Shown here piece by piece: positions 1-11,424 of a stretch of DNA of 64,000 nt. A program made the position numbers and the translations under genes. The DNA is from Panorpa germanica (lineage: Eukaryota > Arthropoda > Insecta > Mecoptera > Panorpidae): NCBI GenBank assembly GCA_963678705.1, contig OY783203.1:21000535-21064534 (forward strand), in the 5' to 3' direction. The notes beneath the pieces are model-generated. The model was not told the origin of the DNA, ran no database searches, and saw nothing but the letters and a program-made list of their open reading frames with translations. The first letter of the stretch is position 1; the number at the start of each line of letters is the position of its first letter.

Positions 1-658
1 TTGATCATTTCGTACTGGAACTGCTGCTGAATTATATGTAAAACGGATTTTCTTTCTTCACAAAGACAATGTCTTTGTGAATCGTAATAAAACTTGAATG
101 GTCTTTATAAATTTAAATAATAAGACATACTGGATGTTATGACCACCGATGTTTATTTAGGTAGGCTAGCGGAAAAGATGAAAATGAATAAATTAAATAC
201 AGTATATACTACAACTAAATTTCTATTGGATCTCTATTATTCTTCTCAAGATTGAGATCGATGTACCGACCACCTTGTTTAGTAACAATATCAAAAATAA
301 CAGAAATATTATGTCCTAACATTTAATTTTGTACCCATAATGCTAAAAAAAATGTAGAACTATTTTATTAACACCGGAAATTTTAAATAAAATCGTAGTA
401 ATCTGCAGTTAAGATAACACGAAATCTAGTAAAGTCCTTTTATCCAGAAAACTAGAAAAAGAACTCTATTTCATTTATGGTTACATGGGTCGACTACACC
501 ACCACCCACATAAGTCAATTGCGGTTATTTCGGTAGATTTGTAATTTGTACCACATATTCGTAACACTAATATCAAAAACATTTTGAAAATTACGCGTAA
601 CTATATAGCGCCGACAGTTCACTCTGGCCGAGATAGGCGAGATCGAGTGTATACTGTA

Positions 659-1068
659 GGACCTGTCTGAACTGCTAGAACTCTCAAAGCAAACCGGCTC
701 CTGTGTTCTTTGAATGTGTTGAGTCACAATACATACATACCACGTAACAATACGACAGTACGTCAAGTCAACTTGTGTACTATAGGGTGTATTAGAGTTG
801 TTTTGCACTAACATAATTTATCATGAGAGCAAACTTTTACTTTAATTTTTATCGATACACCACTGTTCTTTAATTCGCTTTCAGTGTATTCGTTTGGTCT
901 CTTTCATGTATATGTTTGGTTAAAATTCGCTTAAATACGGCTGCAGTGTGCGGACGGCTTTGCCATTTGCAGTGTGCGAGGTTCATTACATTTACAAGGT
1001 TCGGATAGGTAAAGCGTAGTAGCGCAAATACGTCCGGTCAAGATACCTTTCCATACTGAGACAAGCCC
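659..1068 (+). mobile_element. Degraded MITE, second copy of the 55.6 kb element
   Basis: The right end (CCATACTGAGACAAGCCC, 1051-1068) matches the right terminal repeat of the element at 55587-56256. Internal blocks also match it in order: the AAGCAAACCG block near 690, the ATGAGAGCAAACTTT block near 823, and the GTTCGGATAGGTAAAGCGTAG block near 1000. The left end near 659 is diverged. The copy is about 410 bp against 670 bp for the other, so it carries internal deletions. It has no coding capacity. Confidence 0.7.
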
Positions 1069-2049
1069 TAGCTCTCGCCTCGTGTTGGCGTACCTCAGTT
1101 GATGAGTGGTCTATTGACACAAGTCAAAGAAAACAATCGACAAATGTTTTGACAATTGTCTCGCCGAGAGTGAACTGCCGACATATACATACTATTTAAA
1201 CTAAAAAGATCTCTATTTGCCATTAAAATAATATTGTAAAAATACTTTTTCCTAATTTTAATGACGGTTTTCTTAATAAAAGAAATGAAACACAAAGTGC
1301 ACAAATGTTTGTGGTTCCGTTGTCAAGTTCAAACTTCTCTGGTCTTGACTACGGCTAGTTCAGTAGATCACTTCCATTCGAATAATTACTGAATCAATTC
1401 ACCATTTAACAATATAATGAGAACAACAGTTAAAATATCATTATAATTTAATGCGTCGACTAAATCGTGGTGCTTGGGAGTATATTGAACCTCTACGACT
1501 GAGTCTACGTAGGTCGTAGAGCCTTGGATGTAGAGCAGAGCTGCACAAAGTCTGGTTTGGTAACTCAACAATTGAAATATTAAAAAGGTGATACACAGAG
1601 ATGTGCACAAAAGTATTTAAATTCAAAAGTCAAATACCTCTTTATTTCTCCATTTCAAATCCAAATTCCAAATTCCTTTCATGTTAGTATTTAAATAAAA
1701 AACCAATAAAATAAAATTCTTTTATGCCAACACAAACACTTTAAATTGATTTATTGGTATTACAAAGTAAAATAATGTTATAAAACTATTTAATGAGCAA
1801 AGCGGATGTAATTTTTAAAAGTATTGTAAAATAAAAATTGATTTTGAAGTAAAAATAATGTAAATCTGGTAAATATATTTAAGACTACATCTCGTCCGGA
1901 GCAAAACCAGTGACGAGTGAACGTAAGTGCAAATAAATAGGCATAAATTTGTGGAATTAGTCATCTTCGTATGAAGCTGATACAACTCCGTGCTTATATA
2001 GTAGTTAACGACAATGGCATTGTGAACCATGCCTTAATTTATATAAAAC

Positions 2050-2400
2050 GGAACCATTTATTAATAAAGTTGGCTACCAGAACCTCAAATGTCCAATTAT
2101 TTTTTAATAACTCCTTATACTTTAGAAGATATTAACAATTAAAAGTCATTTTGCCTCTTGAATTATTAAAGACATCTTACGTTATAGAAAATTCCAATGC
2201 ATTGTCACATTTGACGATTTGCCACATATTTTATACCACAGAGACGCATACGAGTTTGTGTTTGATATGGCATTTACTACTAACAGCTGAGTAGTGTATC
2301 CCATAAAGTATTATATTTCCTGCGGCAAAAACTGAAATTCAAATTTGATATAGCTTTAACTCCGTCAATTTCTGGATATTCACAAAAATAAATATATATT
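2050..2400 (+). repeat. Diverged copy of the 43.4 kb repeat family
   Basis: Segments such as ACCAGAACCTCAAATGTC, the TTTTTTAATAACTCCTTATA block and the AAGTCATTTTG block appear in the same order as in the repeats at 27.97 kb and 43.43 kb. A later part near 2350-2375 (TTTAACTCCGTCAATTTCTG) corresponds to the far end of the family. The copy is old and its ends are not clear. Confidence 0.55.
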
Positions 2401-2879
2401 TGAAAATTTACTTCAATTGAAAATAATAATAAAACGATTATAGCAGAATTACCTAAACTTTATTAATATACTCGTATAACTTTACTGTGAAGTAAAACAG
2501 TAAGTAAACCGCAACCTTCCTTAATCCTTTCCCCTCCTTGTAGTGGTTTATAAGATTTAATTTGAGATATTGTCTAAAAAAAATAGGCCAATCACTACTC
2601 TGATAACACATTGGCTCTCAGTACACAATTCACGATATTTTTAAGTTAACCCTTGAGTACTGACGTGGTATTAATAAGTTTTTAGATTATCTAGAATCAA
2701 AACAAAATAAAATTAATGCGAAATTAACATTTATTTGGCACTTTTTGGCGGGTGCAAATTAATAAGGTTCAAATATGTCTACACGGTGTCTGTGAGATAC
2801 CACTATATTGGGCCCCTTCGCATTATGGTTTGTGCATCCCTGATGCAGCCTACGACCCCGTAACATGGATGCTACATCA

Positions 2880-3026
2880 GATACACCGCCTCGCGCCGCA
2901 CCGTGTTAAACGCGATACACCGCCTCGCGCCGCGCTCTGTGCGAGTACATTCGACTTCCTTGATCTGCCCGTAGTTTGATGGAGGGTTCACGTCCTACGG
3001 CTTACTGCTTACTGCTTACTGCTTAG
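2880..3026. repeat. Short GC-rich tandem duplication plus (TTACTGC)n tract
   Basis: A block beginning GATACACCGCCTCGCGCCGC near 2880 is repeated about 36 bp later, giving an unusually GC-rich patch in this AT-rich DNA. It is followed at about 3000 by several tandem copies of the heptamer TTACTGC. No gene is recognised around it. Confidence 0.6.
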
Positions 3027-3660
3027 GCTTATATTACTGCTGATGTAATTGAGTTAGTATTACATTAATAACAGTAATATCATTTTTAGTATAATATTTG
3101 ATAAAATCAGTGTAATTCAGTTTTCAAATTAACCTTACGCACTATGAAACGATGGGGCCCCAATAAGCAGGATAATGGTAAAGTGGATTAAGTTTTAAGT
3201 TTGTATAAAGGGGGAATATAGAAAGACAAACATTTATAGCAACAGCATAATGATTGACAGCTAGAGTATTTATTTTCAATTGTCAATAACAATAACTTGT
3301 AGTTATTGTCTTATTTCCATCAAGTAACTTTTTTAATGATTACTGATCCATTAGTTTTGATTATTTTTATTCATTATCTACCACTAACTCGACTTACGCT
3401 TCTCCTCCAGTTTATTTAATGCTGTTCATTTTTCTTATTTGTTGTTAGATAATAGAATTATGGCTCTAACTTGTTCCGTATTAATTGCACTATATATTTG
3501 ATATATTGAGGAAAGGGGAAGGAGGGGGAAGGTGGGTACTTGTACACACACAACACAACCGTTTCATACTGTTCATGTTACTGTAAAAGAAGTTCATCGA
3601 CTAACTAATTGACAATGGCAGAAGTGTTCGTTTTAAGAATTTTCGTTAAAGAATTAAGTA

Positions 3661-4058
3661 TCATTCCCACTCACTGTTTTAATTTAATTATTGACAATAC
3701 GCGTAGTCTTTCACAGTACCATTTTTAATTTATTTTTTAAATTTTCTTAGTTTTTTTAGAACGTTACAAGATCCAATGTTTTAAATTAAAAATATTAAAT
3801 TAAGACTGTATTACATTATAACCTCCAAAATGTGACAATCTGTTAGACAAAATGCAGTAGAATTTATATTTAAAATAAGTTTAATGTCAGTTTGTCAAAA
3901 ATAAAGAAATAAAAACAATTTCTATTGCTAATTGTTATTTAAAACAACAATTTTAATTATTTCTTCTTCAATTTTGTCGAACTGTCAAAATTTATATTAC
4001 TAAAGATGCATGCGCACCAACTAAATTAACTAAATTCAAATTAAAACACGAATGTGAC
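3661..4058 (+). mobile_element. Truncated MITE, CATTCCCACTCACTG family
   Basis: It starts with TCATTCCCACTCACTG, the left terminal repeat of the intact copy at 57250-57776, and runs collinearly with that copy (CAGTACCATTTTTAATTTA, the GTCAGTTTGTCAAAAATAAA block, GCGCACCAACTAAATTAACT). Similarity stops after GAATGTGAC at 4058, so the right end is lost. It is non-coding. Confidence 0.75.
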
Positions 4059-4131
4059 TTAAGAATGATTTAGACATTCATACCGTCAGCTTGTAGTATA
4101 CAGCAAGAAGACAAGTTTAACGTAATCGTAA

Positions 4132-4561
4132 AGCCGGTTTTACACCAGAGAGACAGTTTTGAAAACAGTTTTGTTGTCAAAAAAACAAAACAAAATCATG
4201 TTTTGTTTTATTTTAAAACAGTTCTATTTTTCGGTTGTCTGGTTCACACTGAACAGACTAGTTTTGTTTTTAGTGGTTTTCTGTACGTCCCATAAAAATT
4301 ATAAACATGATAAACAACAACTGACAAGCGCAAATTTTAACAAAAAACAAAACTGCGTATTCAAACCAAGCAGACTAAAAAAACAACAACAAACGTGTTT
4401 TCCTTTGATCTTACCGATTTTAGATGGGAATGTGTTTTGTTTATTAAAACAGCAACAAAAAACAAAAATGTTTTAAGAACTGTGTCTTTGGTGTAAACAT
4501 TGATGTTTTTGTTCAGAAAAACAAGTTTTTGTTCGTGTTTTATTGAACTGTTAAGCCGGCA
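4132..4561 (-). mobile_element. Non-autonomous PIF/Harbinger element, copy 1
   Basis: The ends AGCCGGTTTTACACC and GCCGGCA, with internal blocks (AAAACAGTTTTGTT, the GTTCACACTGAACAGACTAG block, TGTCTTTGGTGTAAAC), match in inverse orientation the element at 53554-54215, which still holds a Harbinger transposase remnant. This copy is shorter (430 bp) and internally deleted. The 105-aa open frame across it is an accident of low-complexity AAAAC/GTTTT sequence, not a gene. The left flank has TAA and the right flank TTA, so a target duplication is only partly preserved. Confidence 0.65.
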
Positions 4562-5574
4562 TTATGAGGCAACTAGCACTGAAAATGAATGGCTGTTGAG
4601 GCAAATGAAGTATTTATAACTTGCGTTATAATTATTATAAAGCCTCAATGAGTAGGAGGGCCTGATCGGTGCAGCTAATGGCGATAGTAGCAATACGGTG
4701 GTATTCGTATACAGTCCACAAATGTTCCAACTAAAATAAATAAGCCGAGAAAAAATAGTCCCGTTTTAATAGTATTTAATTGTATAAATTATTTAAAAAA
4801 TAAGATAATATGAAAGACAAAGACGGCGGACATACCACACCACAGCACACCACGTATAATACGAGTTTAATGAAAGTACTGTTTATGCAGTAATTAATAA
4901 AGACAAGAGAAAGTCGGAAGTGTAACAGGCATTAGTCGCTAGGCACTAAGCGTGGAAAGTGCTAAGATTGTTCCATGTATAAATGAAGACAGTCCTATGA
5001 GGCATATTGTGTTAAAACGAATTTAACTTAATTGTGATATACTTGTACTATACTCTACCCTAAAAGTAGTAACCTACTACCACCACCCCTCTACCCCATT
5101 CCACTCCCACCGTCTCTGTCTCACATTCACTGTGTTGATGGTACTAATAAAAGGGCAGTCGTTACTCACTTAAAAAAGTCGTAAATTCATTCTTAAATAA
5201 ACTTGAATGTTTGCTAAAGATTCGTTGTTGTTTAACGCCTCGAGCCAAATTAATAAACAGACCCTGGTCGGCCGCGCAAAACTCTCACACCTTACGACGT
5301 TTTATTTATTTAAGGCGACAATCATTTTTTGAATAATTTTGTAAGATTCAGCCGCTATAGAGATATAGCTCTATCTAAAAAGTAGCTTGAATTATATTTC
5401 ACTTCTAAATTCTATAAAATTGTATTATATATGTATATTGATTAAGTTATCTTTCTGGAGTTTATTTGCGCAGTTAGTTGGTACTGCCAAACTCAATTGC
5501 GGTTTCAAAAATGTACTTAAATTTTGCGAATCCTATTACAATGCTAAATTCCATCACCGACAACTCCCTACTAT

Positions 5575-6328
5575 TATTGTTATTTTATTTTAATGTTTTT
5601 GCCATTTGGCTCTAAATTCTTGTGCCTTAACTCATTTATTTACATATCATTGTGCTTAATTCAATTTTGATTCTTATTATATATAAACATTCTCACTCCT
5701 TCCAAAAGAAGAAAAAAATTATTCTTATAAAAATAAAAACAAAACTGCTACTGCTTCGCCCCTCTTGCTACTTGCTCTCCTGTTGCTACTCTGCCATTCC
5801 TTCTCTTTCCTCGTTCCTTTTCTCTATCTCTGTCTTCCACCTTTTCCCTTTATTGTCTCCCCTTAATAAGTGCCCAATCTTCTTTTCGCTTATTACCTTT
5901 TTCTCACATGAAAATCTAATTTTTATATCTCCATTTCGAACATCCTGCACATCCTTTTCTCGCTATTTGCCCAGTATCTGTTACCTTTCTCCTCGTTTTC
6001 CAAACTGAATCTGGCAATCCTTCTCATGTTCTTTGTGTCTTATTCTCTTAAGTATTGTGGTATCTCTCTCTCCCAAATCTTTATATATCTTTCGTTATAA
6101 TTGCTGTTCTTAATTTTTTTCATTCTTTCCTGTTGTTGTCCACACTTGTGCCTTCTTCTCTTCTTCTCTCTGCCTCCTCTGTCGCCATTCCATTCCTTTC
6201 ATAATACTCCTTTCTCTTTTTCGGGCCTCCTCTCCCACCATCCTTTCTACTCTCCTCCCTAATATATCCTAGAATTTCGCCTTCAGCGTTACTCATTTTC
6301 TTCTCGAACTTGACTGCTGCTTGAACTT
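5575..6328 (-). mobile_element. 5'-truncated R1-like LINE fragment, copy 1
   Basis: The reverse strand matches the LINE fragment at 51453-52188: purine-rich coding remnant (GAAAGAATGAAAAAAATTAA, GGGAGAGAGAGATACC), then a 3' UTR with AAGCACAATGATATGTAA. The remnant resembles the C-terminal end of an R1-type ORF2, broken by stops and frameshifts. CCTACTAT occurs at 5567-5574 and 6329-6336 and may be a short target duplication. The 118-aa forward open frame at 5652-6008 is the antisense of this element. Confidence 0.65.
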
Positions 6329-8184
6329 CCTACTATGTGGGCAGTATTTATAGGGCGCCGCGGCTTCATATATGTGCACTACACCGCTACCTAATAAGTT
6401 TACGATTATGTCATATCAAACCAGAAAATATAATTCTGGTTTATTGGTCGAACCTGAAAACACAGCAGTCTAAGGTTCACGATTTTTACAATCAGCCAGA
6501 GTACATAGTTTTTTACGAATAATACGAAATTATCAAGTTTCACTATTCTAATTCATCTCTCTATAAGCGTCTATTCTGACTAACATAATACGAGTATATA
6601 CATTAGAAGTTGCAAGATTTTAAAATTTATACTAATATACCAAAATACCAAAATACCAGGACCTTGATCTACTTCGAATGCTTCATGTCATGTACACATA
6701 TAATCTTCAGGTTTAAATCATCATCTTTATTTAATAACATTTCAACTAAACTTATTTACTGAGTTTTCAATGTAAACGTGCAAAGTTATTCATTATACGA
6801 AATAACAGATTTTGCAGAACAAAAGGAGAAGTTTTTTAATGATTTAGGGAATTATATTATTCGCATATCGCATTATATTAACGGTAACTTTTACAGTTAA
6901 GAAGTACAATTGGTAAACTTTGTAGAGCATGTAGCGAGCGAGTAGCTCTCTTAGCTCTCTCAGCTCTATTACATCAACAGGCACACGGTGTACGGTGTAC
7001 AGGCATATAATAGCTGCTGGTTAGAGTACCGTACCAGTACCGGTACCGGTAAACCTCATACCGAAACCGGATCTAGATCAGACAATGACGATATCAGCAT
7101 ACAGCATACCAGATCCAGCTCGATATTTACAAATATTTCCTCACTGTTCATGCTCATACAACAGAACTTCTTCGTATTACACAAGCGTAACTTTGCTTCG
7201 TAATTACTGGAGCCTCTGTTCTAGATAGAATCTTTTTTATTCACGCGAATATGGTTCGGTATAACAGTGGATCTCTACGAAACCTTTATGCAATATCTCG
7301 TAAACTATAAATGATAGACAGATCATTTAAATAGAGTGGGTAGTACATATTTAAATGTACATTAGGAAATTATGAAGGAACACATTTTAATTAAATTCTC
7401 ACCGCTTTATTTTACTTTAGTCATGTATTTCTAGATATGTTTCATATTATTTAATAAGGTTTAGTATTGTAAAGGTAGGAAATGAGAACCGATTGATGTT
7501 CTTGTTCGGTACCTTGTGCTAAAATATTATTGATCATCTGAATGTATAGCGCCTATACATATGGCAACTACATTTACATTACACGGTTTTATCAAAATGC
7601 TAAAATATTCGTATTATTCAAAACATTTTTACAGTAGCCGAAAAAAGTATCATGTCTATAGTAATATTATAGTTAAAAGACTCAATATTTTCTTTAAGAT
7701 TGAGGTTATGTAAAATATAAAATCATATTTTTTTTAACTGTTATTCATATCTAGTTATGGTTTATTATAATGTATTCGTTTTGTATCTAGTAAAACGCCT
7801 TCTTAGTAAAATAGATATTTAATGTTTTCCTTATCACAAAAATAAATAAATGAGGTTAACAGTAATGGTAAACAAGATTTTCTATTAGCTGCAGCTTCAA
7901 CAGCAACTACACCTAGCGTAACACATGGCGACAGACTTTCTTGATAACGCTCGTTAGTGTAATCTCTTAACACCTCTTGTTTATGGAATGTTTGGATATC
8001 AGTTTAATCTAACCTTATTTTGTGGTTCTTAATAACGCTTAAACAAGACAACTGATTAGCCGGTTCACATGGACATGGTCACGTTCATGTTCATGTACAC
8101 ATGTTTGCAGACTTAACATAGTTAGGCGGATTGAATTACACATTTATGTGGTATTTTATTTAAGGGGTCGTGTACACCTGTGGT

Positions 8185-8750
8185 TGAACTTTCTTTTTGC
8201 TCAAAATTCTATATTATAATGTTCCAAGTGCAAATTGATTTGTTTATATGTTCATTTGTTTACGCGATTCGTATGGTAGCTGGAAAACGACTCCAGCGAT
8301 TTTTTTTCAAAATTTCCTATTTCGTAGAGAAAAAAATTCTAAGACTTTTGGCGTCCTCGGATTTTCCCCTGAATTTCCTGGAAACCCGAAAAAACATTTT
8401 TACTTTTTGCTCTATAACTTTTAACTTTTTAATTCATAAAATATAGAAAGTTGAAATTTGGCATGTGTATTACGGTGTTCAATGCTAAATTTATTTTAAA
8501 AATTAGAAATTGAAAAATGGGAAAAGGGAGCTTGAGAATATTAGTGGGCCCGGTAGGAAACTTTGGAGAACACTCAAATTTTGGATTATTTAATAATGAA
8601 ATATGTTATTGCCGTTTTTGTACGGCAGTTTTTGCCGAGGTTAAAAATTGAGCTAGAAAGTTGAAATTTTATATATGGGCTAACTTTGGTGCCTAATTTA
8701 CTAATCGAAAAAAATATTGCAAATTTTGAAAAAAAATTGGTCAAATAACC
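8185..8750 (+). repeat. Unclassified dispersed repeat (family D), copy 1
   Basis: This shares long collinear blocks with 59505-60215 and, for its 3' part, with 29786-30085: TTCGTATGGTAGCTGGAAAA, AATTTCCTGGAAACCCG, TAGAAAGTTGAAATTTTATA, GGGCTAACTTTGGT. No terminal inverted repeat, poly-A tail or coding domain could be recognised, so the class is unknown. Confidence 0.6.
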
Positions 8751-9617
8751 TAGTATTCATTATACTTTTATAAATATTATGCAAATACTTTGGGTTCAAG
8801 AACGTACATGAAAAGTAATATTTAAATTTATAACATTTTTATTAAAATTTTAAACTTTTTAAAAATGACTTAATAATTATTATTAATAACTTATTGAACT
8901 TAATTTAATTAATAACTTGTAATATATTAGGTTGCTTCTGTTGCTTAAACGAAGGATATATAGAGGTGTTTTTGTCATATAATTTATAATTATTTTTTAT
9001 AAACCGCTTGTTTATTAAACCATATCGTGGTTACCATATCCATTGAGATGTGTCAAATAAAAGTTAAAAAGTTAACCTGCCAATTCTGGCAAACTATCGT
9101 CTGTGAACCTAGGAAGTCATTTAAAATGTTTTTATAAAAGAAAGAATTTCATTAGGTAATTTTGAAATCAACGCTAAGACATGCGTTCACAATCAAAGTT
9201 GTAAACCGACTTTGGAATATCGCCAAAGGTTTTGCAAAAATAACACGAAAAGGACGATACGAGTCGAGTTTTTGAGACGATTGGATGTAGAGTTGACCTT
9301 TTGCCTAACCTATAATAATAAATAAAGGAAGTCGTATGTAATAAATGGTTTAACAAATACTCGTATAAAAGATATTGTGCAACATCAGAATAAACTGTTA
9401 AGATTAAACCGTGACGTTGGTTGGGATTATACTTATAGCAGCGAATTGCAATTTACGGTGTTTACGGTGTCCATTCGTTCAGAACTTAAAACTATATTTA
9501 AAATATAGATGAAATTTACAACAAACCTTTACCATTAAGTAATAGTACTATAAAATTTGTTCAATGTATTTGTGCACCTATACAATCGTATTTTAATGTT
9601 GTGTTGTTTCTTTGCAG

Positions 9618-11281
9618 ATAAACCTTCGCCTTATTCTAGTGAGTGGGAAGACCAAAGAGTTTTTATTCAGCCCAAGTGACTCTGCTGGTGACATAGCGCA
9701 ACATGTATTTGATAGTTGGCCAGAAGGTAAAATCCCACATTAAATAAACAAAAGCCTGACACACACACACATACACGTAACGTTTCGAACGTAAACATAA
9801 TATAATACAAAACGGTATGTGCACTGTGCCACTGTGCACTATGCAGTGTTCGTCTTCATTTCTTTTCAAGTGTGAATTAGACTTTAAATTATTAAATTAA
9901 ATCAGTTAAACATAATTAAAGCATCAAATTGTTTCTAATGAAGGCATATCATTTTAGAGTGTTAGATAGTTAAGTGCTTCAAATTTATCATTTTATTTAT
10001 ATTTATAAAGTATGTATTCGATTTAGATAATTCAATTAAAATATGTGGAAGCCTTTCAATATAGATTGTCTCACTCTAAATGCAATTATATCCAGTCATA
10101 ATTCAATTTCTTTTTGTATAAGTATACTCAAGAATCTGTAATGCTTGACGCTAGACTGCTGTGTCTTACGGTTCGATCTCCGGACTGGGTTTGGTTGTTA
10201 CCAAATTAAATTGATTATGATCATACATAATCGTAAACTTATTAGGCAGCGGAAATAGGCCGACGTTAAATAAATTAAATAAAAAATACCTTTTATCAAT
10301 TAATTACAAAGGGCCATAATTAATTCATTCCGTTATGAATCTGTACATATATCGCGGTCCCATTATGACGTCTATGTAGCTGTCATAGAAATGACTGTAA
10401 CAAAATCAGATGGCAGATGGCAGATGGCAAATGGCAAGGGTTAATAGGGTTAAATCAATTTACAAACGATCCTTCAACTAGCAAATTAAATGATCATTAA
10501 ATTATCATTATCGTTTATTAGTCTGTGCTGCCGTATAATAGAAGTATTTAGTCACTTTAGTTAATTAACTAAAAAATTTGTTTTTTATGTATTGCCCACT
10601 TAACGAAACATGGATGTTACCTTACTTACTTATTTTATAATCCTTAAAAGGATCTTCTTAAAATGTTTTATGATTGCGTTATTTGACAAAAAATTAGACT
10701 TATTTCTCAAACATAGATTACGTAAGAGATAATTTTTGTTATGTTAGATAAACCTTAAATACATATAACTGTGTTTAGCGGGTGAAATACAAATTTATTG
10801 TTCGTTGTAACCCGATGGACATCAGTATTGATACAAATGGCTATAATATTTATATAAGTTATACATGCATGCTGTCGCATTGTACATTGCACAATACCAA
10901 TATGTTTTCTTTAGACATTACTTTAAAGCATTATCTTCGATTAAGAATAGCAGTATTTTTTTTAGATTGGGAGGATGAGGCGGTCCAGAAAGCAGAAATC
11001 TTACGACTCATCTATCAAGGCCGATTTCTTCACAGTAATGTCACTCTGGGCGCTTTAGGACTGCCTTACGGCAAAACCACCGTCATGCATCTTGTGCCTC
11101 GTGAAAATCTTCCCGAACCAAATTCACAAGGTACGAACAAACCTTTATACATATGTATTAACCTTAAATGTTTGATAATACAGATAACTACAAATTGTTA
11201 TGTATTTTTATTTCAGATCAACGACAGAAAAGCAAAGGCGGCTCAAGCAGCTGCTGTTCTACATCTTGCTGCATTCTTTAA
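9618..11281 (+). CDS. UBL3: Ubiquitin-like protein 3 (membrane-anchored ubiquitin-fold protein), 5' partial
   Basis: Three coding exons are seen: 9618-9726, 10966-11130 and 11217-11281, in phases 0, 1 and 1. They encode 112 residues beginning INLRLILVSGKTKEF and ending CCSTSCCIL. The ubiquitin-like fold (blocks LILVSGKTKEF, LRLIYQGRFL, VTLGALGLPYGKTTVMHLV) and the EPNSQDQRQKSKGG linker match the UBL3 family. The C-terminal CCIL is a CAAX box, so the protein is expected to be prenylated and held at membranes; family members help sort proteins to small extracellular vesicles. The first exon, with the ATG and perhaps 8-10 residues, was not identified. A poly(A) signal AATAAA lies at 11419. An alternative last exon without the CAAX box may exist at 12791. 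Confidence 0.93.
10140..10300 (+). mobile_element. tRNA-derived SINE-like fragment in UBL3 intron
   Basis: It contains a B-box-like promoter element, GGTTCGATCTC (10180-10190), as in tRNA-derived SINEs. Its tail (TTATTAGGCAGCGGAAATAG, GGCCGACGTTAAATAAAT) is shared with the sequence at 54868-54960. A clear A box was not found, so the head is incomplete or diverged. Confidence 0.4.
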
Positions 11282-11418
11282 AGAAACGAGGCTTCGTTCC
11301 TAGCCACCGAACAAATAACTAATAAGGTCGGGAACATCACTTGGACACTAATGAACAAGACCTAACAAGACGGAACGATGCCGAAACACTCATCTCTAGT
11401 GCAATCATCATAGTGCAT

Positions 11419-11424
11419 AATAAA
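11419..11424 (+). terminator. Poly(A) signal AATAAA for UBL3
   Basis: The first canonical AATAAA after the UBL3 stop codon, 138 bases downstream. Further AATAAA motifs follow in this AT-rich DNA, so the real cleavage site is uncertain. Confidence 0.4.

Larger units (their letters stand above)
1..9617. other. Repeat-rich non-coding region upstream of UBL3 exon 2
   Basis: I find no exon that I can support here. The missing first coding exon of UBL3 would be a short ATG exon ending in phase 0; no convincing candidate was recognised, so this stretch is either UBL3 intron 1 or upstream flank. It holds the repeats listed separately (MITE at 659, degraded repeat at 2050, tandem repeat at 2880, MITEs at 3661 and 4132, LINE fragment at 5575, unclassified repeat at 8185). 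A piece around 1595-1620 also resembles part of the foldback element at 48.2 kb. The open frames here are short, AT-rich and carry no recognisable domain. Confidence 0.6.

Noticed and set aside
2752..2979. 75-aa forward open frame
   Set aside because: It is produced by the GC-rich tandem duplication near 2880.
4159..4476. 105-aa forward open frame
   Set aside because: It lies entirely inside the Harbinger-type element at 4132-4561 and consists of AAAAC/GTTTT low-complexity sequence.
5652..6008. 118-aa forward open frame rich in Leu/Ser/Phe
   Set aside because: It is the antisense of the R1-like LINE fragment; the purine-rich strand carries the relic coding sequence.
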